From Psychroserpens luteolus (GTDB lineage Bacteria > Bacteroidota > Bacteroidia > Flavobacteriales > Flavobacteriaceae), in assembly GCF_021032705.1 (NCBI RefSeq), contig NZ_JAHVXI010000005.1, positions 124,001 through 188,000 of the forward strand: 64,000 nt of DNA, read 5' to 3'. The notes beneath the pieces were generated by a model. The model was not told where the DNA came from. It did not search any database and saw only the letters and a list, made by a program, of their open reading frames with translations. This document shows positions 40,678 through 50,469 of the stretch, piece by piece (within the stretch, counting starts at the first letter, position 1; each line of letters opens with the position of its first letter). The translations under genes and the position numbers were made by a program.

Positions 40678-43182
40678 CTATTTTTTTGTAGTTGTTTTTT
40701 TCTTGGTGGTTTTCTTTTTAGCAGTTGCTTTTTTCTTTGGCGCCTTTTTCTCAATATGTGCTTGAGCTTCTTCTAAGGTCATTTCTGAAACATCAACTGT
40801 CTTAGGTAATTCTACTTTTATTTTACCTTTAATAATATTGTGTCTTCCCCATCTTGCTTTTTCTACACGAATGCCTTCTGCTTCCCAATGGTGGATTAAC
40901 TTATCTTTTTCTTTTTGAATTTTATCTTCAATCAATTCTACGATATCACTATCTGATAAATTATCCCAATCGTACTTTTTATTGACATTAATAAACATAT
41001 TGTTCCATTTAATGAATGGACCAAAACGACCTTTACCTTTTTGAACTGGTAAATCCTGATACATATATATAGGAGCGTCTGCCTTTTGTTTTTCTTTTAT
41101 AAGTTCAATAGCAAGATCCATTTCAACATCTAAAGGATTCATTCCTTTTGGAAGCGAGACAAACTTTTTACCAAACTTAACATAGGGTCCAAATCGACCA
41201 TTATTAACTTCAACAACTTCGCCTTCGTAAGTTCCTAGTTCTTTTGGTAACTTAAACAACTCCATAGCCTCATCATAGGTAATAGTTGTTAATTGTTGAT
41301 CTGGCGCTAAACTAGCAAATTGTGGTTTCTCTTCATCATCTACAGTTCCTATTTGAACCATTGGTCCAAACTTACCTAGACGAACACTAACCTGTTTTCC
41401 TGATTTTGGATCTGTTCCTAAAACACGTTCACCAGATTCACGTTCAGCATTTTCTTGAACATCTTCTACTCTAGGATGAAAACTCTTATAGAACTCTTTC
41501 ATCATTTTAGTCCAGTCTTCCTTTCCTTCAGCAATTTCATCAAAATCAGCTTCAACTTTGGCAGTAAAGTTATAATCTAAAATACTTCCGAAGTGATTGA
41601 CTAGAAAATCAGTAACAATCATACCAATATCTGTAGGTACTAATTTGCCTTTATCACTGTTCACTTTTTCTGTAAGTGTTTTATCTTTTACAGCACCTTG
41701 CTGGAGCAGTAATTGAGAGTACTCACGCTCAACACCTTCATTAGACCCTTTTTCAACATAATTTCTATTTTGAATTGTAGAAATTGTTGGCGCATATGTA
41801 GATGGTCTTCCAATACCTAACTCTTCAAGTTGCTTTACTAAAGAGGCTTCGGTATATCGATATGGAGCACGAGAGAAACGTTCGGTTGCAGTAATATAGC
41901 TATTTAATAATGTCTCATTCACTTTCATAGCTGGCAACATTCCTTCTTGCTCGATATCTTCATCATCTGTTCCTTCAAGATATACTTTTAAAAACCCTTC
42001 AAACATGATAACTTCTCCATTCGCCGAGAATGTTTCATTGTGAGTAGAGGCTTCAATTTTCACATTTGTACGTTCCAATTGCGCATCGCTCATTTGAGAT
42101 GCTATGGCACGTTTCCATATTAAATCATATAAACGGGCTTGATCTCTTTCTACATCTGCCGAATGTCTTTTAAAATCTGTTGGTCTAATTGCTTCGTGAG
42201 CTTCTTGAGCACCTTTAGATTTTCCTTTATAATTTCTAGGTTCACTAAATTTGGAACCATACGCATCTTCAATTTCTGCTTGCGCACCTTTACGAGCTTC
42301 ATCAGATAAGTTAACACTATCTGTTCTCATGTAAGTAATCAAACCTGCTTCATACAAACGCTGAGCATTACTCATGGTTCGGCTTACAGAAAATCCTAAT
42401 TTTCTTGATGCCTCTTGTTGCAATGTAGAGGTTGTAAATGGTGCCGCTGGTGATTTTTTAGCAGGTTTCTTCTCTAGATCTGAAACCTTAAAACTTGCGT
42501 TTGCGTTAGATTCTAGAAATGTATATGCCTCTTCTTTAGAAGAAAAATTCTTAGGAAGCTTTGCTTTAAATGTTTGCCCATCTTCATTTGAAAACTCGGC
42601 ATCGATTCGATAGGAAGCTTTTGCTACAAAATTTATAATCTCACGTTCCCGCTCAACAATTAATCTTACTGAAACCGATTGCACACGACCTGCAGACAAT
42701 CCTCCTTTTACCTTTCTCCATAATACTGGAGATAATTCGTAACCAACAATTCTATCTAAAACACGACGTGCTTGTTGTGCATCTACCAAATCATAATCGA
42801 TTCCTCTAGGGTTTTCGATTGCCTTCTTTATGGCAGATTTTGTGATTTCATGAAAAACGATTCGTTTTGTCTTTGCTTTATCCAGACCTAAAGTTTCGGC
42901 CAAGTGCCAAGCAATAGCTTCTCCTTCACGATCTTCATCACTTGCTAGCCAAACCATTTCTGCTTTTTTCGCTAGATCCTTAAGCTTTTTGACAACGTCT
43001 TTTTTATCTTTAGAAACTTGATATTTAGGTTTAAAATCCCCTTCAACGTCAACTCCTAATTCTTTTGACGGTAAATCGGCAATGTGACCAAAACTAGATT
43101 CTACTTTGAAATCTTTTCCAAGAAATTTCTCTATGGTTTTGGCTTTTGCAGGTGACTCTACAATGACTAAATTCTTCGGCAT
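40678..43182 (-). CDS. topA: DNA topoisomerase I
   Basis: An 834-residue type IA topoisomerase that relaxes negative supercoils. The TOPRIM domain starts with VIVESPAKAKTIEKFLG and includes DEDREGEAIAWHL; the active-site Tyr lies in LITYMRTDSVN. The C-terminal part has repeated topo-C modules (GRFGPYVKFG, GRFGPFIKW) in place of zinc fingers, and ends in a poly-lysine tail that would bind DNA. It appears to head the transcript that includes the arginase-fold gene. Confidence 0.96.
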   Translation of the reverse strand: MPKNLVIVESPAKAKTIEKFLGKDFKVESSFGHIADLPSKELGVDVEGDFKPKYQVSKDKKDVVKKLKDLAKKAEMVWLASDEDREGEAIAWHLAETLGLDKAKTKRIVFHEITKSAIKKAIENPRGIDYDLVDAQQARRVLDRIVGYELSPVLWRKVKGGLSAGRVQSVSVRLIVEREREIINFVAKASYRIDAEFSNEDGQTFKAKLPKNFSSKEEAYTFLESNANASFKVSDLEKKPAKKSPAAPFTTSTLQQEASRKLGFSVSRTMSNAQRLYEAGLITYMRTDSVNLSDEARKGAQAEIEDAYGSKFSEPRNYKGKSKGAQEAHEAIRPTDFKRHSADVERDQARLYDLIWKRAIASQMSDAQLERTNVKIEASTHNETFSANGEVIMFEGFLKVYLEGTDDEDIEQEGMLPAMKVNETLLNSYITATERFSRAPYRYTEASLVKQLEELGIGRPSTYAPTISTIQNRNYVEKGSNEGVEREYSQLLLQQGAVKDKTLTEKVNSDKGKLVPTDIGMIVTDFLVNHFGSILDYNFTAKVEADFDEIAEGKEDWTKMMKEFYKSFHPRVEDVQENAERESGERVLGTDPKSGKQVSVRLGKFGPMVQIGTVDDEEKPQFASLAPDQQLTTITYDEAMELFKLPKELGTYEGEVVEVNNGRFGPYVKFGKKFVSLPKGMNPLDVEMDLAIELIKEKQKADAPIYMYQDLPVQKGKGRFGPFIKWNNMFINVNKKYDWDNLSDSDIVELIEDKIQKEKDKLIHHWEAEGIRVEKARWGRHNIIKGKIKVELPKTVDVSEMTLEEAQAHIEKKAPKKKATAKKKTTKKKTTTKK

Positions 43183-43301
43183 ATATCAATTTTTGAGGCT
43201 ACAAATGTATGTGAAAAAAAAGTTATCTTCCTAATTTTAGTGAACTTCGATTGTATTTTATCTAAAAAAAGAGGTTTTCATCTATTGTTCTTCTATAAAA
43301 A

Positions 43302-43322
43302 AAGCCTGAATTTTTCAGGCTT
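43302..43322 (-). terminator. Terminator between LVIVD gene and topA
   Basis: AAGCCTGAA and TTCAGGCTT form a 9-bp stem with a 3-nt loop, flanked by A/T runs, just downstream of the minus-strand gene ending at 43346. Confidence 0.78.
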
Positions 43323-43345
43323 CTTTATTATATCGATTGACTTTT

Positions 43346-44563
43346 TTAATTTAAAATAAATGTACTAATTAATTCAATAGCGTTTTCTGTATCATACTCA
43401 TATTGATAGAGCGCATTATCAGAAATCATTAATAATTTATCCTGCAATGGGATAACATCTGTCGCTTGCACATTGGTAAACGTATTTACGATTTGCAGAT
43501 CTAAAGGATTGGTCTTATCAAAAACCTTTAAGCCAGATGTACCATCACACACAAATAAATTTTGATTCTTAAAACCTAAACCATAAGGGTTGTCTAAAAT
43601 ATGTTGCGCTACTAAAGTTGGGTTATACTTGTCACTCACATCAATAACCTCCAGAACACTCTCTTCTTGACCACAAGCATTACCACCTCTTAAAGTGAGA
43701 TATGCATAATCGCCATCTACAACAACGGGGTCGCAACCTATCCAATGTGTGAATTGAGAGATATACTCAGGAAGTGCTGGGTTTTCAATACTATGTATAA
43801 ACATGCCATTTGTTCCTCCTAAATATAAATAGCCATCGGCATGAAACATTGTTTCTATATTCCAGCCAGCATAATAAGAATGAACTAAATTAGGCTGAGC
43901 GAGATTAGTAATATTAAATACATTCATTTCGAACTGTTCTACAGTATAAAGGTAATTGTCAACGATTTGAAATCTAGCCAATGAACCACCAACACCTATA
44001 TCATTAAATGTTTCGGCACCATCAAATGTAATAATATCATCATCTATAAGTTCTCTGCGTTCTTCAATTAAATCCCAACCAACAATGACTTGAGTTTCCG
44101 AGTTAAAATTACTATAATCGGCATATAAAACATCATTCGGAATTTGGTAATCATAAGCATCAAAAACATCTTCCAGACGTTCAATTTCAGCAATAGCATT
44201 TAAATTGGAAATATCAAATACAGCTAGATCTACGGCACTATCTGCATATAAGTAATCATTTTTTATTGAAATATCTTCATTACCTGGAATATTAATAAAA
44301 GCTACCATTTGAGGAGATGATGGATTACTGTTATCAATAACATGAACACCTTTAAACTTTTCATTGATGAAAATATAATCCTGATAGGCATAAATTTTCC
44401 CAACATCTAAAATAGGTTTAGGTGCTTCTACTACAACTGATGCTCTAAACGCCGTTTTACTCATCGTTTGTGGCACTGCAATTGTTACGGTTTCGTATTG
44501 CGTATCATCATTATTACATGACCAACACAAGATAATAACTAAAATAAAAGCTAGTTTTTTCAT
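43346..44563 (-). CDS. LVIVD-repeat lipoprotein
   Basis: A 405-residue lipoprotein (lipobox CWSC, Cys16) made of beta-propeller repeats of the LVIVD type, for example GVHVIDNSNPSSPQMVAFI, LAVFDISNLNAIAEI and LFVCDGTSGLKVFDKTNP. Such proteins are surface or periplasmic scaffolds of unknown ligand. It is 20 nt after the small lipoprotein gene at 44584, so they form an operon. Confidence 0.82.
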   Translation of the reverse strand: MKKLAFILVIILCWSCNNDDTQYETVTIAVPQTMSKTAFRASVVVEAPKPILDVGKIYAYQDYIFINEKFKGVHVIDNSNPSSPQMVAFINIPGNEDISIKNDYLYADSAVDLAVFDISNLNAIAEIERLEDVFDAYDYQIPNDVLYADYSNFNSETQVIVGWDLIEERRELIDDDIITFDGAETFNDIGVGGSLARFQIVDNYLYTVEQFEMNVFNITNLAQPNLVHSYYAGWNIETMFHADGYLYLGGTNGMFIHSIENPALPEYISQFTHWIGCDPVVVDGDYAYLTLRGGNACGQEESVLEVIDVSDKYNPTLVAQHILDNPYGLGFKNQNLFVCDGTSGLKVFDKTNPLDLQIVNTFTNVQATDVIPLQDKLLMISDNALYQYEYDTENAIELISTFILN

Positions 44564-44583
44564 TAGATATATATTTTGATTAA

Positions 44584-45021
44584 TTAATATGCATAGGTTA
44601 TCGGTTCGGGAAAGTCTTCAATATTTAGAATGACTTCATTACTCCCTTCAACTTGTAATGGTCTGAGATCAAAAGAACGTTCTTGACCAAATACAGCTAG
44701 GCAAGTTTCAGTATTAGAAAACACAAATTTTAATGATCGCTGTTCTGGCAATGACTCTGAAACATCTCCAGAATCGACTAAGACCATGCTCCAAGTACTC
44801 CCATCACACCCGCTGGCGGATAAAGAAATAGTCAAACAATCTCCATTTACTTCAACACCTGTCAAAGTATAAACATTTGATTCTGCAGATTGATAAAATC
44901 CGTTATCAATTACAGCAACTTGATCACAAGGCTCGGGAACGAAATCATCTTCATCACATTGTGTATTCATTAAAAGCAATGCAAAGCATATACATAGAGT
45001 TAGGTATTTTGCTATTTTCAT
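44584..45021 (-). CDS. Small lipoprotein of unknown function
   Basis: A 145-residue protein with a lipoprotein signal (lipobox NTQC, Cys22) and a beta-rich mature domain with four further cysteines. No family is recognised. It is the first gene of a two-gene unit with the LVIVD lipoprotein, so both are probably sent to the outer membrane together. Confidence 0.7.
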   Translation of the reverse strand: MKIAKYLTLCICFALLLMNTQCDEDDFVPEPCDQVAVIDNGFYQSAESNVYTLTGVEVNGDCLTISLSASGCDGSTWSMVLVDSGDVSESLPEQRSLKFVFSNTETCLAVFGQERSFDLRPLQVEGSNEVILNIEDFPEPITYAY

Positions 45022-45066
45022 AAAAAGACATTTCTTTTTAGATGCAAAAAACAGTAAAAGGTTGCG

Positions 45067-45840
45067 TTAAAATTCTGGATTATCTCCAATTCTTTTAAGA
45101 CCACCTTCTTCATAACCATCAAAACCTATAACTTCTTTATAAATAAAATACAGTGGTATGGCTGCGAAAGACGCTGTAAACAGCACACCTATACCGCACA
45201 TAAGAGCTCCAACCATTTGTGCCAATAATCCAGCAACTATAGTTAAACCAAAAGTGATAAACCACTTTTTGTTCCCCAAATCAAAACTCAACCTTATCAA
45301 GTCAGAACTTGACATTTCAGGGTTAAATGCATAGATCACCACTAATAAATTTAAAGGCACCATAACATATATCACCGGAAAAAAGCACAATAGAGTTGCT
45401 AATAAACTAATTCCAAAGGTCGCTAAAGAAAGGCTTATCGTTTTACTCAAATGAGGCTTTCTTAAAAAGAAAAAATAATCATCTTTATCAACAATACCTT
45501 GATCTTTTTGACGCATAATTCTATATAGTCCAGCTTTTAGTCCAAATGTAATAACCATCATCGCAAATACGAATAATAAATAAGCGATAATCGCTACCAA
45601 CATAGCAATTGGAGCTAAAGTGTTATAGTCTCCAGGGCTTGAAAAATCTGATATTCCTAAAACTATTAACGGGATATATACAATAAAAATAAAAGGGATC
45701 ATAAACGCAAATATGATCAGAAGCATTAAAAGTCCTTGAACCCATACTTTTTTAAATAGTTCTATACTGTCGTTAAAAATTTGGCCAAAGTCGAGATCTT
45801 TAGCATTTAATATTCGTTGTTGAATTTCAGATAAACGCAT
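45067..45840 (-). CDS. Polytopic membrane protein of unknown function
   Basis: A 257-residue protein with about six membrane helices after a short cytoplasmic N terminus (RILNAKDLDFGQIFNDSIELF). The start pattern resembles Bacteroidota proteins grouped near the DUF975 or glycerophosphodiesterase-membrane families, but I cannot fix the family. I start at ATG 45840; the open frame reaches 45888. It is divergent from miaB. Confidence 0.68.
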   Translation of the reverse strand: MRLSEIQQRILNAKDLDFGQIFNDSIELFKKVWVQGLLMLLIIFAFMIPFIFIVYIPLIVLGISDFSSPGDYNTLAPIAMLVAIIAYLLFVFAMMVITFGLKAGLYRIMRQKDQGIVDKDDYFFFLRKPHLSKTISLSLATFGISLLATLLCFFPVIYVMVPLNLLVVIYAFNPEMSSSDLIRLSFDLGNKKWFITFGLTIVAGLLAQMVGALMCGIGVLFTASFAAIPLYFIYKEVIGFDGYEEGGLKRIGDNPEF

Positions 45841-45982
45841 TATTGGTTGATTTAAATTATGCTTCAAATTACGTGAAATAAAACACATCTACAAAAGAAA
45901 TTCGATTATGACACTTTGTCATATTACTTAATTTTATACTATCTTTGCATGCTTATTGACTGTACAATACTTTCAAAGATTT

Positions 45983-47422
45983 ATGGAGAAAACAATAGAC
46001 GAAAGCAAACAAGGAGAGCGCTTAATTTTAGAGCCTAAAGTAAATAATACACGTAAACTTTTTATTGAAAGTTATGGCTGTGCTATGAACTTTAGTGATA
46101 GTGAAATTGTAGCTTCTATACTTTCCGAACAAGGGTTTAACACTACGCAAAGCCTAGAAGATGCCGATTTAGTATTGGTCAATACCTGTTCTATTAGAGA
46201 TAAGGCCGAGCAAACGGTAAGAAAGCGTCTTGAAAAATACAATGCAGTAAAACGCATTAACCCAAAAATGAAAGTTGGCGTTCTAGGATGTATGGCAGAA
46301 CGTCTCAAAACAAAGTTCTTAGAGGAAGAAAAAATTGTAGACCTTGTTGTTGGTCCAGATGCCTATAAAGACTTACCAAACCTTTTAGCCGAAGTTGACG
46401 AAGGTAGAGATGCTATTAATGTTATTTTATCTAAGGAAGAAACCTATGGAGACATTGCTCCTGTAAGACTCAACACCAATGGCGTTACTGCTTTTGTTTC
46501 TATCACACGTGGTTGTGATAATATGTGTACCTTTTGTGTTGTTCCTTTTACACGTGGTCGTGAACGAAGTCGTGACCCACAAAGTATCATTGAAGAAGTG
46601 AACGATTTATGGAACAAAGGCTACAAAGAAATTACACTTCTCGGTCAAAATGTAGACAGCTATTTATGGTATGGTGGCGGACTCAAAAAAGACTTCATCA
46701 AAGCGAGTGATATGCAAAAGGCAACAGCTGTAAACTTCGCACAATTATTGGAATTGTGTGCCAAAGCTCAACCAAAAATGCGTATTCGCTTTTCCACGTC
46801 TAATCCACAAGATTTGACACTTGACGTGATTGAAACCATGGCGAAGTTTGATAATATTTGTAAGCATATTCATTTACCTGTTCAAAGCGGAAGCAATCGC
46901 ATTTTAAAAGAAATGAATCGTTTACATACACGCGAAGAATATTTTCAACTCATTGACAATATTAGACGTATTATCCCTAATTGTGCCATTAGTCAAGACC
47001 TCATTGCTGGTTTTCCTACGGAAACTGAACAAGACCATCAAGATACGTTAAGCCTTATGGACTATGTGAAATATAATTTTGGTTATATGTTTACCTATTC
47101 TGAACGACCAGGAACACTTGCCGAACGTAAAATGGAAGATGATGTTCCGGAGGAAACAAAAAAACGTCGACTTGCTGAAATTGTACAACGTCAAAGAGAG
47201 CACAGTGAAATTAGAACGAAAGAATATTTAAATACTGTTGTAGAGGTTTTAATTGAACGTCAATCGAAAAAATCAGATGCGCAATGGTCTGGACGTACCT
47301 CTCAAAATATAGTTGCCGTTTTTCCAAAGGAGCACTATAATGTTGGAGATCTTGTCAAAGTGAAGGTAACCGATTGCACAAGTGCAACACTTATTGGTGA
47401 AGCAATTGAGTTGTCAAATTAA
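45983..47422 (+). CDS. miaB: tRNA-2-methylthio-N6-isopentenyladenosine synthase MiaB
   Basis: A 479-residue radical-SAM methylthiotransferase that adds a thiomethyl group to i6A37 of tRNA. The N-terminal cluster cysteines are seen in YGCAMN, NTCS and LGCMAER; the radical-SAM motif is RGCDNMCTFCVVPFTRG (CxxxCxxC); a TRAM domain closes the protein. I use ATG 45983 rather than the in-frame TTG at 45956. Confidence 0.95.
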   Translation: MEKTIDESKQGERLILEPKVNNTRKLFIESYGCAMNFSDSEIVASILSEQGFNTTQSLEDADLVLVNTCSIRDKAEQTVRKRLEKYNAVKRINPKMKVGVLGCMAERLKTKFLEEEKIVDLVVGPDAYKDLPNLLAEVDEGRDAINVILSKEETYGDIAPVRLNTNGVTAFVSITRGCDNMCTFCVVPFTRGRERSRDPQSIIEEVNDLWNKGYKEITLLGQNVDSYLWYGGGLKKDFIKASDMQKATAVNFAQLLELCAKAQPKMRIRFSTSNPQDLTLDVIETMAKFDNICKHIHLPVQSGSNRILKEMNRLHTREEYFQLIDNIRRIIPNCAISQDLIAGFPTETEQDHQDTLSLMDYVKYNFGYMFTYSERPGTLAERKMEDDVPEETKKRRLAEIVQRQREHSEIRTKEYLNTVVEVLIERQSKKSDAQWSGRTSQNIVAVFPKEHYNVGDLVKVKVTDCTSATLIGEAIELSN

Positions 47423-47432
47423 TTTATTAATC

Positions 47433-48395
47433 ATGAAACATTCAATATTAATCTTGTTCAGTCTATTAGTTGTAATGTCATGTGATAATGCAGATGATGC
47501 TCAATCCCAAAATGATCCGATACAGTTGATTTTGAGCGAACTGGAAACAACAGAACTCAATCAACAACAAAGGGAGTACAATAATTTTTTTGACACAACT
47601 GGAAGACCAACCTCAACAGATGTTACGGTAATTTTACTCAACAACACGCAAACAGATGAAGAATCTATCAACTATAATGCTGATAACACTATCGACCAGT
47701 TTATCAAAAATAATAATGGATTTGAACCTCAAGAATACAATTTCAATTATGCTAATAACAGCCTCGAATCTATAAATGAGATCGCCTCAGGACCTGGCGC
47801 TAGAACTTTCCAATTTAGTTATAACGGAAACAGTATTGAAGTGCTTATTTCTGATGTTGGACCAATTTTTCAAGCGAAACTTACTTACAATTTCTCTAAC
47901 ACCAGTTATCAACAACTAATGAGCTATGAGCGCGTTCAACCTTATGTAGATGAAAACTCAAATCCTGATTACCGTTTTGAATACAATTATGACCAAAATG
48001 GAAATATCTCTCAAATTACTAAATACCTATTTGACGATGACACAAGTCAGTTAGAGATTGCCTACATAGAAACCATAAGTTACGACGACAAAGTAAATCC
48101 ATTTAGACTCTTTTTTGATGCCAATCCACTAATTGTTATGAACCTGGAAGTTTTAGAACCATATTCGTTCTCAGTATTTCGTAACGCAAATAATTACGCT
48201 ACTCACAACATAACGAATAGAACTCGAACGTACCAAAACATAGCATTAGAAAGAACAACAAACTATACCTATGTATATGATGAATTTGACCATCCTATAA
48301 GTTCAAGTGTGACCACAACAGATATCGATACTGATACCAATGAACAAAGCGATGGTCTAATGAAATCTGTCACTTACAACTATTACGAACAATAA
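47433..48395 (+). CDS. Lipoprotein of unknown function
   Basis: A 320-residue lipoprotein (MKHSILILFSLLVVMSC, Cys17) whose mature part has repeats recalling RHS/YD-like strands (YNFNYANNSLESI, FEYNYDQNGNISQI, YDEFDHPISS). I use ATG 47433; the frame overlaps miaB if read from 47382. It lies 10 nt after miaB and 9 nt before the sigma-54 activator. Confidence 0.72.
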   Translation: MKHSILILFSLLVVMSCDNADDAQSQNDPIQLILSELETTELNQQQREYNNFFDTTGRPTSTDVTVILLNNTQTDEESINYNADNTIDQFIKNNNGFEPQEYNFNYANNSLESINEIASGPGARTFQFSYNGNSIEVLISDVGPIFQAKLTYNFSNTSYQQLMSYERVQPYVDENSNPDYRFEYNYDQNGNISQITKYLFDDDTSQLEIAYIETISYDDKVNPFRLFFDANPLIVMNLEVLEPYSFSVFRNANNYATHNITNRTRTYQNIALERTTNYTYVYDEFDHPISSSVTTTDIDTDTNEQSDGLMKSVTYNYYEQ

Positions 48396-48404
48396 AACAA
48401 ATTA

Positions 48405-49670
48405 ATGGAATCCATTCAAGCTATAAAACAACGTTTCGGAATTATAGGAAACGACCCAAAACTTAACCGAGCTATCGAAAAAGCGATACAGGTTGCACCT
48501 ACCGATATTTCGGTATTGGTTACTGGTGAAAGTGGTGTTGGTAAGGAAAGTATTCCTAAAATCATACACCAACTATCCCATCGTAAACATGGTAAATACA
48601 TTGCCGTGAACTGTGGCGCTATTCCTGAAGGTACTATCGATAGTGAATTATTCGGACACGAAAAAGGCGCCTTTACTGGAGCAACCTCAACACGATCTGG
48701 TTACTTTGAAGTGGCCGATGGTGGCACTATTTTTTTAGACGAAGTGGGTGAATTACCACTCACCACCCAAGTGCGTTTATTACGTGTACTTGAAAATGGA
48801 GAATTTATAAAAGTAGGGTCTAGTAAGGTTCAAAAAACCAATGTTAGAATTGTCGCTGCTACTAATGTCAACATGTTTGAAGCTATCAAAAAGGAGAAGT
48901 TTCGTGAAGACTTGTATTACAGACTAAGTACTGTTGATATTAATATCCCTCCACTTCGTGAACGTAAGGAAGATATTCATTTACTCTTTAGAAAATTTGC
49001 CAGTGATTTTGCCTTAAAATATAAAATGCCTACCATCAAATTAAATGATGATGCCGTGAGTATTTTACAAAAACATCGCTGGAATGGGAATATTCGTCAG
49101 TTGCGAAATGTAGCTGAACAAATTTCGGTACTAGAACAAAACAGAACGATTAGCGCTTCTACTCTACAAGGATATTTACCTAGTGGAAGTAGTAACCTTC
49201 CAGCCGTGATCAATACCTCCAAAGCTGAAAGTGATTTTAGTAACGAACGTGAAATTCTTTACAAGGTACTCTTCGATATGAAAAGTGATCTTAACGACCT
49301 TAAGAAACTTACCATGGAACTTATGAAAAGTGGCAATGCTTCAGACGTTCAAAAGGATAATGAAGGATTGATTCAAAAGATATACGGCGATCCTCAAAAA
49401 GACACAAGCTCTGAGGAGTTCGAAGACATGGAGATTTTAGCCATTCCTGAACAGACTGAAGATCATTTTGATCCCGACGATAAAAACCAAGACAAATATC
49501 ATTTTGCCGAGGAAATCGAAGAAGAAGAAACACTATCTTTACAAGACAAAGAGTTAGAACTTATCAAAAAATCACTTGAACGCCATCAAGGTAAACGCAA
49601 ATTAGCAGCAGCCGAACTTGGTATAAGTGAACGTACATTGTATAGAAAAATAAAACAATACGATCTTTAA
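48405..49670 (+). CDS. Sigma-54-interacting transcriptional activator
   Basis: A 421-residue AAA+ activator without a receiver or sensor domain at the N terminus. Walker A is GESGVGKE, the sigma-54-contacting loop is GAFTGA, Walker B is GTIFLDE, and a Fis-type helix-turn-helix closes the protein (KRKLAAAELGISERTLYRKI). With no input domain it may be regulated by partners or by amount. It heads the chain that runs into lptE and secG. Confidence 0.92.
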   Translation: MESIQAIKQRFGIIGNDPKLNRAIEKAIQVAPTDISVLVTGESGVGKESIPKIIHQLSHRKHGKYIAVNCGAIPEGTIDSELFGHEKGAFTGATSTRSGYFEVADGGTIFLDEVGELPLTTQVRLLRVLENGEFIKVGSSKVQKTNVRIVAATNVNMFEAIKKEKFREDLYYRLSTVDINIPPLRERKEDIHLLFRKFASDFALKYKMPTIKLNDDAVSILQKHRWNGNIRQLRNVAEQISVLEQNRTISASTLQGYLPSGSSNLPAVINTSKAESDFSNEREILYKVLFDMKSDLNDLKKLTMELMKSGNASDVQKDNEGLIQKIYGDPQKDTSSEEFEDMEILAIPEQTEDHFDPDDKNQDKYHFAEEIEEEETLSLQDKELELIKKSLERHQGKRKLAAAELGISERTLYRKIKQYDL

Positions 49671-49767
49671 GAAAAGTTTATGACATCAACCATAATAAAG
49701 TATAAATGCTCCTGTTCTTTTTAATTGTGGTTGCTTACATTTGACAAAAGAAAACGACAAAATACAA

Positions 49768-49965
49768 ATGAAGGCAGTAGAAATATTTATGATTCGAAAA
49801 TCGTTTGGAAGAAATAGCTCTGAAGCGATTAGAAAAGAAGCCGAAGAAATGATTAATGAGAAACACTATCAAGGCTATAGATTAATTAGTGTTGATTTTG
49901 ATGTCGCCGATAAAGCAGGTTACATTTATGCATTTATAGCAATGAAACGTCCTAATACGTATTAA
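49768..49965 (+). CDS. Small uncharacterised protein
   Basis: A 65-residue protein from ATG 49768 (an in-frame TTG lies at 49741). It is mixed alpha/beta, with YQGYRLISVDFDV resembling small DUF4177-like proteins, but I do not assign it. It lies 3 nt before lptE, so it is part of that operon. Confidence 0.55.
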   Translation: MKAVEIFMIRKSFGRNSSEAIRKEAEEMINEKHYQGYRLISVDFDVADKAGYIYAFIAMKRPNTY

Positions 49966-49968
49966 TTA

Positions 49969-50469
49969 ATGAAATACACTAAATATCTAGTCTTAGTATT
50001 ATCTCTGCTACTTTTTAGTTGCGGACCTTATTCGTTTACGGGTGTTCAGGATTTGAAGGCTGAAACCTTTCAGGTCAATTATTTTATTAATAATGCTAAT
50101 CAAATTGAGCCAGGTTTTGATCGTGACTTTACCTTAGCTTTACAGGATTTAATCGTCAATCAAACCAATTTAACCTTAACAACCACAAATGGTGACTTAG
50201 TATACGAAGGTGAAATTGTCGAGTACAGAATTTCTCCTACAACAGCTCAAGCCAATAGTACAGCTGCTCAAAACCGATTAACTGTTGCTGTAAATGTTAG
50301 ACTATTTGATAAAAACGAACCCGACGAAGAATTTGAACAACGCTTTTCATTCTTCTTCGACTATGATGGAAGTTCACTCTTACAAGGCGCTCTAAAAGAC
50401 ACGGCTCATGAAGAAATTTTTGAACGTTTAACTCAAGACATTTTTAATGCAACACTAGCTAAATGGTAA
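49969..50469 (+). CDS. lptE: LPS-assembly lipoprotein LptE
   Basis: A 166-residue lipoprotein (lipobox LFSC, Cys18). LptE plugs the LptD barrel that inserts lipopolysaccharide in the outer membrane. The start CGPYSFTG, the middle FTLALQDLIVNQTNL and the late AHEEIFERLTQDIFN are typical of the Bacteroidota form. It abuts the next gene without spacing. Confidence 0.88.
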   Translation: MKYTKYLVLVLSLLLFSCGPYSFTGVQDLKAETFQVNYFINNANQIEPGFDRDFTLALQDLIVNQTNLTLTTTNGDLVYEGEIVEYRISPTTAQANSTAAQNRLTVAVNVRLFDKNEPDEEFEQRFSFFFDYDGSSLLQGALKDTAHEEIFERLTQDIFNATLAKW